Below are positions 13,610 through 20,922 of a stretch of DNA of 50,923 nt, piece after piece (position 1 is the stretch's first letter; the number at the start of each line of letters is the position of its first letter). The DNA is taken from the NCBI GenBank assembly GCA_017501345.1, contig JAFVXC010000031.1, positions 1-50,923 of the forward strand, given 5' to 3'. Made by a program: the position numbers and the translations under genes. The stretch comes from Clostridia bacterium. GTDB lineage: Bacteria > Bacillota_A > Clostridia > Oscillospirales > CAG-272. The notes below the pieces were generated by a model, which saw only the letters and a program-made list of their open reading frames with translations, ran no database searches and was not told where the DNA came from.

Positions 13610-14365
13610 ATGGAATTTGAAGCATATAAGGCTTTGCACGAGCGGATTTTTCGGGAAAACGGCTTGGGGTCTTTCTTGGAGGATTCTGTTTCACGTGAAA
13701 CGCTTTCGGGGAAAACTGAGCTGTTTTGGCTCCTGACGGAGCGGATGCTGAAGGTCAACGAGCAGATGAATCTGACTGCGGTGCGCGATCCGGAGTCGGT
13801 GATCTTTCTGCATTATGCGGATTCGCTGGTGATCGCCAGTGCGATACCGCGCGGTATAACACTCTGTGACATTGGCTGCGGTGCGGGATTTCCGTCGTTG
13901 CCGCTGGCGATTGCGCGAGGGGATCTTTCCTTCTATGCGGTCGATAGCACTGAAAAGAAGGTGCGATACGTGGCTGAAACTGCTGCGTTTCTTGGACTTT
14001 CGGATCGCTTTGAGACGCATTCGGCGCGCGCGGAGGAGCTTGGGCAGGGCAAGATGCGAGAGAGTTTTTCTTGTGTGACAGCGCGAGCGGTTTCGAATCT
14101 TCGGATGCTTTCTGAACTTTGCTTGCCTCTTGTTGAGCTGAATGGAGCTTTTTTATCAATGAAGGGCGCAAATTGGGAGACGGAATATAAGGACGCGGAA
14201 AATGCCATCGCACTTCTTGGCGGGGCTCTTGAAAGAGCCGACGAGTTTGAGGTACGGAATGGCGATAAGACCGAAAAGAGATGCCTTTTGACGATTCGAA
14301 AAGTGCACGAAACTCCTGCAAAGTATCCGCGTGCTTGGGGGAGGATCAAAAGTAAGCCCCTTTGA
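13610..14365 (+). CDS. rsmG: 16S rRNA (guanine-527-N7)-methyltransferase RsmG (GidB)
   Basis: 251-aa SAM-dependent enzyme that methylates G527 in the 530 loop of 16S rRNA. Visible: 'MNLTAVRDPESVIFLHYADSL' (53-73), SAM motif 'LCDIGCGAGFPS' (85-96), 'FYAVDSTEKKVRYV' and 'VTARAVSNLRMLSELCLPLV'. The ATG at 13610 follows GGAGG and lies 37 bp after mnmG, so the pair is an operon. A parS site is embedded in the coding region at 13687-13702 and translated as Val-Ser-Arg-Glu-Thr (residues 27-31), N-terminal to the catalytic core. That N-terminal stretch is variable in the family and so can tolerate the site. Confidence 0.95.
   Translation: MEFEAYKALHERIFRENGLGSFLEDSVSRETLSGKTELFWLLTERMLKVNEQMNLTAVRDPESVIFLHYADSLVIASAIPRGITLCDIGCGAGFPSLPLAIARGDLSFYAVDSTEKKVRYVAETAAFLGLSDRFETHSARAEELGQGKMRESFSCVTARAVSNLRMLSELCLPLVELNGAFLSMKGANWETEYKDAENAIALLGGALERADEFEVRNGDKTEKRCLLTIRKVHETPAKYPRAWGRIKSKPL
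13687..13702. promoter_or_regulatory. parS: parS site 2 (15/16), inside rsmG
   Basis: TGTTTCACGTGAAACG; only the last base differs from the consensus palindrome. Confidence 0.93.
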
Positions 14366-14406
14366 TCGGTCGAGAACTTTTCTGATCAAACATTTTTGAT
14401 GAAATT

Positions 14407-14422
14407 TGTTTCACGTGAAACC
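14407..14422. promoter_or_regulatory. parS: parS site 3 (15/16), upstream of parA
   Basis: TGTTTCACGTGAAACC; one mismatch at the last base. It lies in the intergenic region between rsmG and the parA promoter. Confidence 0.93.
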
Positions 14423-14526
14423 GCAGACGGGAGCAAAGCCGGTTTCGAACGCGCTTACGGACGGCGAAAACCGACGAATATTGCCGCGTTTTCAACATTT
14501 GCTTGAAAATATTTCTCTTGCGGGTA

Positions 14527-14555
14527 TTGCAATTCTGCGAGGGGTGTGATATAAT
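14527..14555 (+). promoter_or_regulatory. Promoter of the parA-parB unit
   Basis: -35 TTGCAA (14527-14532), 17-nt spacer, -10 TATAAT (14550-14555). parS site 3 is about 105 bp upstream, so ParB spreading could influence this promoter. Confidence 0.75.
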
Positions 14556-14614
14556 GATTGTTACCGAAAATGATAGCGGCGCCTCTTTTGATGGCGGCGC
14601 CGGAAAGGAATAGA

Positions 14615-15442
14615 ATGAACCAGGAACTGAATCGCGAGGGCGCGGCGGAGAATACTTCTCCTGCATCCGAGCCTAAAAGAAAAGGAAAAATGATCTCTTT
14701 TGCGAACCAGAAGGGCGGCGTCGGAAAGACCACCTCTGCGGTGAATATTGCGGCCTCTCTTGGCCTGCGCGGCTACAAGGTGCTTCTGATTGACCTTGAC
14801 CCGCAGGGTAACTCGACGAGCGGCGTCGGCGTTCGCAAAAAAGGTCTTGAAAAGACAACTCGTGAGCTTCTGCTCGGTGAGGTGACGGCTGAAGAGGCGA
14901 TCATTGAGACCGAATTTGAAAATCTGTCGATCATCCCGTGCACCATTTCGCTTGCGGGCGCGGAGCTTGATCTGTTTGATTTTGAGGACAACGAATACCG
15001 TATGAAGACGGCACTTGCCGAGGTGCGTGAGCGCTTCGACTATATCATTGTGGACTGTCCTCCCTCCCTTGGAATGCTGACGCTGAATGCTTTTGCGGCG
15101 AGTGACGGCATCGTCGTGCCGATGCAGTGCGAATTTTACGCGCTTGAGGGCCTTTCCCAGCTGATGATTACGATCGGCAGGATCAAGCGTATGTATAACG
15201 AAAAGCTGACCGTTGTCGGTATTTTGATTACGATGTATAACCCCCGTCTCCTGCTCTCTCAGCAGGTGATGGCAGAGCTGCGTAAGCATTATTCCGAAAA
15301 GATCTTTGAGACTACTGTCTCGAGAAACGTTAAGCTCACCGAGGCTCCCGGCTTTGGTACGCCCGTATATTACCACGACAAGCACTCGAAGGGCGCGAAG
15401 GAATATCAGGCGATTGCAAAGGAATTTGAGATGCGCATCTGA
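14615..15442 (+). CDS. parA: Chromosome-partitioning ATPase ParA/Soj
   Basis: 275-aa ParA-type ATPase that binds DNA as an ATP dimer and is released by ParB, driving origin segregation; Soj also regulates DnaA in Bacillus. Deviant Walker A 'KGGVGKT' (32-38), 'DLDPQGNST' (59-67), 'DCPPSLG' and 'FYALEGLSQL' are intact. The protein has a polar extension of about 24 residues before the first strand, longer than in B. subtilis Soj. ATG 14615 was chosen for AAAGGA at 14604; an in-frame upstream start at 14558 has no ribosome site. Three parS sites lie upstream and parB downstream. Confidence 0.96.
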   Translation: MNQELNREGAAENTSPASEPKRKGKMISFANQKGGVGKTTSAVNIAASLGLRGYKVLLIDLDPQGNSTSGVGVRKKGLEKTTRELLLGEVTAEEAIIETEFENLSIIPCTISLAGAELDLFDFEDNEYRMKTALAEVRERFDYIIVDCPPSLGMLTLNAFAASDGIVVPMQCEFYALEGLSQLMITIGRIKRMYNEKLTVVGILITMYNPRLLLSQQVMAELRKHYSEKIFETTVSRNVKLTEAPGFGTPVYYHDKHSKGAKEYQAIAKEFEMRI

Positions 15443-15493
15443 TTCCATTGAATCGGCGCATTGTGCTATAACGATACGAAAGGAGCGCGCAAT

Positions 15494-15931
15494 ATGGCGA
15501 TTTACCGTAAGGATCCTATGGGCACGGGAGAAAGTTCCGACGGCGAGTCTGCGGGAAAGGCAAATAACGCCGAAAAGGACCGCCTCGGTCGTGGAATCGA
15601 TCATCTGACGCGCGACAACACGCCTGCGGAAAAAAAGCCGCGTGTGGTGCGTCGTGGCGTATATGACGGCCCGAGATCCATCGCGAAGGAGCGCGCTCCG
15701 CTTCGTGATGCCCCCGAGGTGGGCGGTCGAGTGGTGATACGGACTGACACACTCCCGTCGGAGCCGCTTCGCTCGGCGCGCAGCGCCCGCAAGGGTACGA
15801 CGGTGCTTGTTCGCACCGATCGTGTCGATCCCCCGCGGCGCTACAAGACGAACGAGTCGATCTCGGCGCGAAGACGCTATAACGTGCAGCCGGGCGAGCC
15901 GATCGTTATCAATCCGAGAAAAAAGAAATAA
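15494..15931 (+). CDS. Small basic protein encoded between parA and parB, with a ParB-N-terminus-like peptide
   Basis: 145-aa protein of no recognised family. It is Arg/Lys-rich, low in hydrophobic residues and probably mostly disordered. It has no signal peptide and no membrane segment. Residues 30-38 read 'RLGRGIDHL', resembling the conserved ParB/Spo0J N-terminal peptide (Spo0J 'GLGKGINAL'; the ParB encoded here has 'GLGRLMDDL' at 8-16) known to stimulate ParA ATPase. The rest contains 'VVRRGVYDGP', 'GRVVIRTDTLP', 'TTVLVRTDRVDPP' (a weak internal duplication around V-[IL]-V-R-T-D) and a basic tail 'NPRKKK'. ATG 15494 has a strong AAAGGAG. Gaps are 51 bp to parA and 68 bp to parB, so it is in the same transcript. 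Role in segregation or nucleoid binding is inference. Confidence 0.85.
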   Translation: MAIYRKDPMGTGESSDGESAGKANNAEKDRLGRGIDHLTRDNTPAEKKPRVVRRGVYDGPRSIAKERAPLRDAPEVGGRVVIRTDTLPSEPLRSARSARKGTTVLVRTDRVDPPRRYKTNESISARRRYNVQPGEPIVINPRKKK

Positions 15932-15999
15932 CAGGGCCGAACGGCATCGAATTGCCCCGTCGGCGTGTGTAAGGGTAAAGGAAAGGAACGGTACAACAA

Positions 16000-16914
16000 G
16001 TGAGTATCAAAAGAGCGAATGGGCTTGGTCGTCTGATGGATGATCTGCTCGACGACAATCTCCCCGAGGAACGTAAGAAGGGCGCCACCCTTCTGCGGAT
16101 CTCATCCATTGAGCCACGATCGAACCAGCCGAGAAAGAATTTTGACCGCGAAGCGCTTGAGGTGCTCGCCGATTCGATCGCGGCATACGGTGTTCTGCAG
16201 CCGATCATCGTGCGCGAGTACGTAGAAGCGCCCGGAACGTATGCGATTATTGCGGGCGAACGCAGATGGCGTGCCGCTAAGATGGCGGGTCTCACTGAGA
16301 TTCCCGCAGTGATCTTTGACGGTGACGATCTGAAGGCTGCACAGGTCGCAATGATCGAAAACATCCAAAGAGAGGATCTGAATCCCGTCGAGGAGGCGTT
16401 CGGTTACCGTGATCTTATCGATCGCTTCGGTCTGACGCAGGATCTCGTAGCAAAGCAGGTCGGCAAGAGCCGTCCCGCGGTTGCCAATGCGCTTCGCTTG
16501 CTTGATCTTCCCGAGGAGCTGCTCGATATGCTGCGCGACGGCACGATCACGCCCGGTCACGCGCGTGCCCTGCTTGGGCTTTCTGACCCCGATCTGATCG
16601 TGGTGTTTGCCGAAAAGGTGACACAGAACGGTCTTTCGGTTCGTGATACCGAGAATCTCGTTCGCCGTGCCAACGAGCGTGCGCTCGCGGCGCAGGAGGA
16701 CGCCTCCGAGGAGACCCCGACTCATACCTCGGTGATGCGGAAGGCACAGCTTCGTATGCTTGAGAAAAAGAGTATGTCGGTGCTCGGCAGAAAGGTAAAG
16801 ATCAGCTCATCGGGCAAAAAGCGCGCGGTTGAGTTGTATTACAGCGATGATGAGGATCTGACTGCTCTTCTCACCGCGATCTGCGGCGCGACGATCTTTG
16901 ACGAAGAAAACTAA
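16000..16914 (+). CDS. parB: Chromosome-partitioning CTPase ParB/Spo0J
   Basis: 304-aa CTP-dependent DNA clamp that loads at parS and spreads. N-terminal ParA-activating peptide 'GLGRLMDDLL' (8-17). CTP-binding motifs 'GERRWRAA' (85-92) and 'ENIQREDLNPVEEA' (119-132). parS-reading HTH 'LTQDLVAKQVGKSRPAVANALRLLDLP' is split around residues 144-170. The C-terminal dimerisation part (about 245-304) is preceded by an acidic linker. GTG start at 16000, with AAGGAAAGGAA somewhat distant (about 12 nt). Its targets are the three parS sites in this window. Confidence 0.96.
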   Translation: MSIKRANGLGRLMDDLLDDNLPEERKKGATLLRISSIEPRSNQPRKNFDREALEVLADSIAAYGVLQPIIVREYVEAPGTYAIIAGERRWRAAKMAGLTEIPAVIFDGDDLKAAQVAMIENIQREDLNPVEEAFGYRDLIDRFGLTQDLVAKQVGKSRPAVANALRLLDLPEELLDMLRDGTITPGHARALLGLSDPDLIVVFAEKVTQNGLSVRDTENLVRRANERALAAQEDASEETPTHTSVMRKAQLRMLEKKSMSVLGRKVKISSSGKKRAVELYYSDDEDLTALLTAICGATIFDEEN

Positions 16915-16990
16915 ATTTATTATAAAGTTACATAAACATAAAATCTGTAACAAGCTACCGGGTGAGCCGGTGAAAGGACCTAGGAAAACA

Positions 16991-18277
16991 ATGATTGATC
17001 TGAAGTATATCAAGGAATCCCCCGAGGAGGTTATTACACGCTATGCCGTGAAGGGAAAGGAGGCTCGCGCCGAGATCGAAAGAATTCTCGAGCTCGACAG
17101 CGCACGCCGTGCGATCATCGGTGAAAACGAAGCTCTCAAGGCGGAGCAGAACCGTACGAACAAGCTGATCCCGCAATACAAGAAGGAAGGCAAGGACGTA
17201 TCCGAGATCTTTGCCCGTATGAAGGAGATCTCGAACACGACAAAGGCAAACGACGAAAAGCTGAAGGTGGTCGAGAGCGAGCTTACTGATCTGATGCTCG
17301 GCCTGCCGAACCTGCCCGATCCCGATCTCAAGGCGGGCGGAAAGGAAAACAACGAGCCGATTCGCTACTACGGCGAGCCCCGTAAGTTTGATTTTGAACC
17401 GAAGAACCACGTTGATCTTTGTACCGATCTCGGCCTCATCGACTACGAAAGAGGCACGAAGCTTTCGGGTTCGGGCTTCTGGATCTATCGCGGTCTTGGC
17501 GCACGTCTTGAATGGGCGCTTCTCAATTACTTTATCGACACCCATCTTGGGGACGGCTACGAGCTGATCCTCCCCCCGCATATGCTCGAATACGAGTGCG
17601 GCGTGACGGCGGGACAGTTCCCGAAGTTTGCCGATGAGGTCTATAAGATCGAGAACCCCACCGACAACCGCGTTCACTATATGCTTCCGACCGCCGAGGC
17701 GGCGCTTGCATCCCTTTACAGAAATGAGATCCTGACTGAGGCGGATCTCCCGAAGAAGCTCGTCAGCTACACGCCCTGCTTCCGTCGCGAGGCGGGCTCC
17801 TATCGCTCGGACGAGCGCGGAATGGTGCGTGGACATCAGTTCAATAAGGTTGAAATGTTCCAGTACACCCTGCCCGAGAAGTCGGACGAGGCGTTTGATG
17901 AGCTCGTTATGAAGGCGGAGAACCTCGTGAAGGGACTCGGCTTCCACTTCCGTACCGTGAAGCTTGCCGCAGAGGACTGCTCGGCATCGATGGCGAGAAC
18001 CTATGATATCGAGATCAACATCCCCTCGATGGACGGCTACAAGGAGGTCAGCTCGGTATCGAACGCGCGTGATTATCAGGCACGCCGTGGTATGATCCGC
18101 GTGAAGCGCGCGGACGGACGTATCGAGTACGTTCACACGCTGAACGGCTCGGGACTTGCAACCTCCCGTATCCTCCCCGCGCTCGTCGAGCAGAACCAGA
18201 ATGCTGACGGCTCGGTCAACGTACCCGATTGCCTGCAGAAGTATCTCGGCGTATCGGTCATTCGTAAGGAAAACTAA
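16991..18277 (+). CDS. serS: Seryl-tRNA synthetase
   Basis: 428-aa class II synthetase, normal length. The N-terminal coiled-coil arm (about 30-105, 'EAARAEIERILELD...TNKLIPQYKK'-type heptads) binds the tRNA-Ser long arm. Catalytic core: 'TAEAALASLYRNE', motif 2 'CFRREAGSYRSDERGMVRGHQF' shown in part by 'FRREAGS', and motif 3 around 'GSGLATSRILPALVEQNQ'. ATG 16991 was chosen for AGGA upstream and for alignment with the family start 'MIDLKYIKESPEEV'. It follows parB by 76 bp. That gap is too short for a T-box leader and none is visible, so expression probably depends on the parAB transcript or a weak promoter in the gap. Confidence 0.97.
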   Translation: MIDLKYIKESPEEVITRYAVKGKEARAEIERILELDSARRAIIGENEALKAEQNRTNKLIPQYKKEGKDVSEIFARMKEISNTTKANDEKLKVVESELTDLMLGLPNLPDPDLKAGGKENNEPIRYYGEPRKFDFEPKNHVDLCTDLGLIDYERGTKLSGSGFWIYRGLGARLEWALLNYFIDTHLGDGYELILPPHMLEYECGVTAGQFPKFADEVYKIENPTDNRVHYMLPTAEAALASLYRNEILTEADLPKKLVSYTPCFRREAGSYRSDERGMVRGHQFNKVEMFQYTLPEKSDEAFDELVMKAENLVKGLGFHFRTVKLAAEDCSASMARTYDIEINIPSMDGYKEVSSVSNARDYQARRGMIRVKRADGRIEYVHTLNGSGLATSRILPALVEQNQNADGSVNVPDCLQKYLGVSVIRKEN

Positions 18278-18292
18278 GCTACGTGTCAATGT

Positions 18293-18328
18293 GAGAGGAA
18301 GGGTGCCTGTAACGGCACTTTCCCTCTC
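18293..18328. other. Strong hairpin between serS and the next gene, without a T-tract
   Basis: 15-position stem (18293-18307 with 18314-18328; one mismatch and two G-U pairs), loop TGTAAC. No T-run follows, so it is not a classical terminator; it may stabilise or delimit the serS mRNA. Confidence 0.7.
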
Positions 18329-18376
18329 CGTCGGCACCGAGAAGGATAAGATCAAACGAAAGGAGGACGTCTCCGT

Positions 18377-19054
18377 ATGATACAGCTTCGTTCCGTGCTC
18401 GCCGCTTCGCTCTCGGGGTGGTGGGATAATTTTTATAATACATATTTTTCTTCGTCGGGGGACTATGAAAACCTCGGTATCACGGACGGCGGAGTTATGC
18501 CGATCGGGAGCATCGTTCTCGGCATTGCGATTGGGTTTTTCATCGCTTGCTGTATGGCGATCTTTAACCGCCGCGTGCTTGGAGATTTCGTTCGTCACGT
18601 TCTTTCGCACGAATGCCTTTCTCCCGAAAGCGCCAAAACGCTCGAGGAGCTCGGCTACCACAAGAACGCCTTCGTTCGCGGATCGCTGAAACGAGGTGTT
18701 TCACTTCGGCGTGTGATTAAATGCGTCGAGGAGGAGCGGTTTAACGCCGAGGTGGCGGAAAAGCGCGCAGAATTTGAAGCGGCGAATGCGGAAAAAGGCA
18801 AAAAGGCTCCGAAATTCCGTGAGCCGATCTTCAAGGCAGATCTCGCGCAGACGCACTATTACGTTCCTGAGGATATGAAATACGTTGCGGAAACGAAATT
18901 CGAGAAGAAGGGGACGGGATGGCCTGAGCTGATCTTTGCATTCGTTCTCTTTGCCGTGATAGCGGTCGGATTCCTTCTGCTCGTTCCCGAGCTTTTGCAG
19001 ATGCTTGATAATATGCTCGGAATGTTTGACTGGAAATCGAACGTCTTGACGTGA
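18377..19054 (+). CDS. Two-TM membrane protein of unknown function
   Basis: 225-aa protein, no recognised domain. A short exterior N-terminus precedes TM1 (about 41-64, 'GSIVLGIAIGFFIACCMAIF'). A cytosolic middle part (65-180) contains a helical 'LSPESAKTLEELGY' region, a repeated-charge helix with 'EEERFNAEVAEKRAEFEAAN', and a 'YYVPEDMKYVAETKFEKKG' segment. TM2 (about 182-206) and a short tail follow. A very good AAAGGAGG precedes ATG 18377, and rarA follows 36 bp later, so they are probably co-transcribed. The genomic setting next to serS and rarA gives no functional clue. The architecture suggests a scaffold or regulator rather than a transporter. Confidence 0.85.
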   Translation: MIQLRSVLAASLSGWWDNFYNTYFSSSGDYENLGITDGGVMPIGSIVLGIAIGFFIACCMAIFNRRVLGDFVRHVLSHECLSPESAKTLEELGYHKNAFVRGSLKRGVSLRRVIKCVEEERFNAEVAEKRAEFEAANAEKGKKAPKFREPIFKADLAQTHYYVPEDMKYVAETKFEKKGTGWPELIFAFVLFAVIAVGFLLLVPELLQMLDNMLGMFDWKSNVLT

Positions 19055-19090
19055 CGTACTACCGAAGTCTTTGCGGGAAAGGAGGAGCCG

Positions 19091-20320
19091 ATGCATCACT
19101 CTCAGCTTGCCGATCTGATGCGGCCGAAATCGCTCGACGATATCGTCGGACAGACCCATCTGTTCGGAGAAAGAGGCATCATTCGCCGTATGCTGAAGGG
19201 CGGACGACTGCCGAATATGATCTTTTACGGTCCTCCCGGAACGGGTAAGACCACGGCGGCGGCGATCATTGCCGCTGAGTCGGGAATGACCTTCCGACGG
19301 CTCAACGCAACGACGGCGAGCCTTTCGGACGTGAGGGACGTCCTGTCGGAGACCGAAAATATTTTTGGCTCGGACGGTATCCTTCTTTATCTTGACGAGA
19401 TCCAGTATTTCAACAAAAAGCAGCAACAAACGCTTCTCGAATACATCGAGGACGGCCGTGTGACGCTGATCGCCTCGACCACCGAGAATCCGCATTTCTG
19501 CGTTTATAACGCGATCGTGTCGCGCTCCTCGCTCTTCGAATTTCGTCCCGTTCCTCCTGAGGAATGCCGGCGTGCACTTCGCCGTGCACTCGATTACCTG
19601 AACGAGAGCTTTTCCTCGGAAGGTGTAAGACAAGCGGAGGACGAGGCCCTTCTCACACTTGCAAAAAAGTGTGGCGGCGACGTACGGCGGTCGATCGGAC
19701 TGCTCGAAAACGCATATTTCGCAGCAGACAGTGAGATCACCGCAGAGGTGATCGCGGAGCTGTCGAGCGGGGTCGGGAACTTTGACGACGACGTACACTA
19801 CGATCTTCTCTCCTGCCTCCAGAAATCGATCCGCGGCTCGGATCCCGATGCGGCGGTGTTCTATCTCGCACGGCTTCTTGACGCGGGCGAGCTTCTGATG
19901 GCGGTGAGACGGCTCCGTGTGATCGCATCCGAGGACATCGGACTTGCCTATCCGCTTGCGGTGTCGGTCACACACGCGTGCTGTGAGGATGCACTTGCTC
20001 TGGGGCTTCCCGAGGGGCGAATCCCGCTCGCGAATGCGGCTGTGCTGCTTGCGACCGCTCCGAAATCGAATTCGGCGGAGGCGGCGATCGACGCGGCGAT
20101 GGAGGCTGTGCGGGCGGGCAAGGGAAAATGTGTGCCCGAGCATTTGCAAAGTCCGCTGTTTAAGGGCTATCAGTATCCGCACGAATATAAAAACCATTAT
20201 GTGAAGCAGCAGTATCTGCCCGACGATCTCGCAGGAGCGGTATTCTACCGTCCGGGTGACAATAAGACCGAGCAGGCGGCGCGGGCGTATGCCGAAAAGA
20301 TACGCGAGGAAGCAAAATGA
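19091..20320 (+). CDS. rarA: Replication-associated recombination protein RarA (MgsA)
   Basis: 409-aa AAA+ ATPase related to clamp-loader and RuvB proteins; RarA acts at stalled replication forks with SSB. N-terminal 'ADLMRPKSLDDIVGQTHLFG', Walker A 'GPPGTGKT' (47-54), Walker B 'LLYLDEIQYFNKKQQ' (98-112, family norm is IDEIHRFNK), sensor 'ASTTENPHF'. The C-terminal tetramerisation domain has 'RRLRVIASEDIGLAYP' and 'GYQYPHEYKNHYVKQQYLP', both diagnostic of RarA. ATG 19091 follows AAAGGAGG. The GtrA gene starts 10 bp after its stop. Confidence 0.95.
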   Translation: MHHSQLADLMRPKSLDDIVGQTHLFGERGIIRRMLKGGRLPNMIFYGPPGTGKTTAAAIIAAESGMTFRRLNATTASLSDVRDVLSETENIFGSDGILLYLDEIQYFNKKQQQTLLEYIEDGRVTLIASTTENPHFCVYNAIVSRSSLFEFRPVPPEECRRALRRALDYLNESFSSEGVRQAEDEALLTLAKKCGGDVRRSIGLLENAYFAADSEITAEVIAELSSGVGNFDDDVHYDLLSCLQKSIRGSDPDAAVFYLARLLDAGELLMAVRRLRVIASEDIGLAYPLAVSVTHACCEDALALGLPEGRIPLANAAVLLATAPKSNSAEAAIDAAMEAVRAGKGKCVPEHLQSPLFKGYQYPHEYKNHYVKQQYLPDDLAGAVFYRPGDNKTEQAARAYAEKIREEAK

Positions 20321-20330
20321 CAGAGGAGCT

Positions 20331-20852
20331 ATGATGGAAGAAAAGCGTTCGATCCGCACCTTATATAATAAGCATAGGGAAGTGATCCTGTATCTCGTGT
20401 TCGGCGTGCTGACGACGGTCGTCGGCTGGGGCGTATATTTCGCCGTGATGTATGCGGGGCGGGCGATCCTCTCGCTTCCTATCGACGATGTGACGAGTGC
20501 CCGCTACCTCGGGCTTTACGTTGCGGCACAGATCATTCAGTGGGTGGCAGCGGTGCTTTTTGCCTTCTTTACGAACCGCGCGTACGTCTTTGAAGGTGCA
20601 AAGGAGGGCTCGTTTTTTCGCCAGCTGACGGTGTTTGCGGGCGGACGCGTTGCGTCCTTCGTACTTGATCTCGTTGTGACCTACTTCGGCGCACTTCTTC
20701 TGTCGCTTTTGTTCCCCTCGCTGAACGCGTTCTCCCTTTTCGGAAGGGCATGGAACGTAAACGAGCTTGCGGCGAAGGCCGTTGCGGCGGTGATCGTGAT
20801 CGTATCCAATTACTTCTTTAGTAAGCTGCTCGTTTTTCGGAAGAACAAATGA
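20331..20852 (+). CDS. GtrA-family membrane protein (1)
   Basis: 173-aa four-TM protein of the GtrA/DPMS-like family. These proteins are thought to flip or handle polyprenyl-phosphate-linked sugars. TM segments lie near 19-43, 63-84 ('AAQIIQWVAAVLFAFFTNRAYVF', the best conserved part), 96-118 and 143-168. The C-terminal 'NYFFSKLLVFRKNK' matches the family end. ATG 20331 (or 20334) follows GAGG. It is last in the serS-rarA direction and is followed by a strong terminator. A paralogue lies at 35641-36096; both start with a similar 'L[YW]NKHR' segment. Confidence 0.88.
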   Translation: MMEEKRSIRTLYNKHREVILYLVFGVLTTVVGWGVYFAVMYAGRAILSLPIDDVTSARYLGLYVAAQIIQWVAAVLFAFFTNRAYVFEGAKEGSFFRQLTVFAGGRVASFVLDLVVTYFGALLLSLLFPSLNAFSLFGRAWNVNELAAKAVAAVIVIVSNYFFSKLLVFRKNK

Positions 20853-20857
20853 ATAAT

Positions 20858-20893
20858 AAACGGGCTGTCTCACCTTAGTGAGACAGCCCGTTT
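20858..20893. terminator. Bidirectional terminator
   Basis: Perfect 16-bp stem (20858-20873 with 20878-20893), loop CTTA. The AAA/TTT ends serve both the GtrA gene and the convergent alpha-galactosidase gene. Confidence 0.9.
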
Positions 20894-20922
20894 ATTCGTT
20901 ATAAGATCTTCGGGCGCTCGCT

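Noticed and set aside
12094..13758. 554-codon antisense frame over mnmG
   Set aside because: Shadow of a well-supported core gene; Arg-rich, no start signal, spans the mnmG-rsmG junction.
14399..14476. Possible short gene starting MKFVSRET at parS site 3
   Set aside because: The frame merely reads through the parS palindrome, has no ribosome site and lies upstream of the parA promoter.
16915..16990. T-box leader before serS
   Set aside because: The gap is only 76 bp and has no T-box sequence or antiterminator fold.
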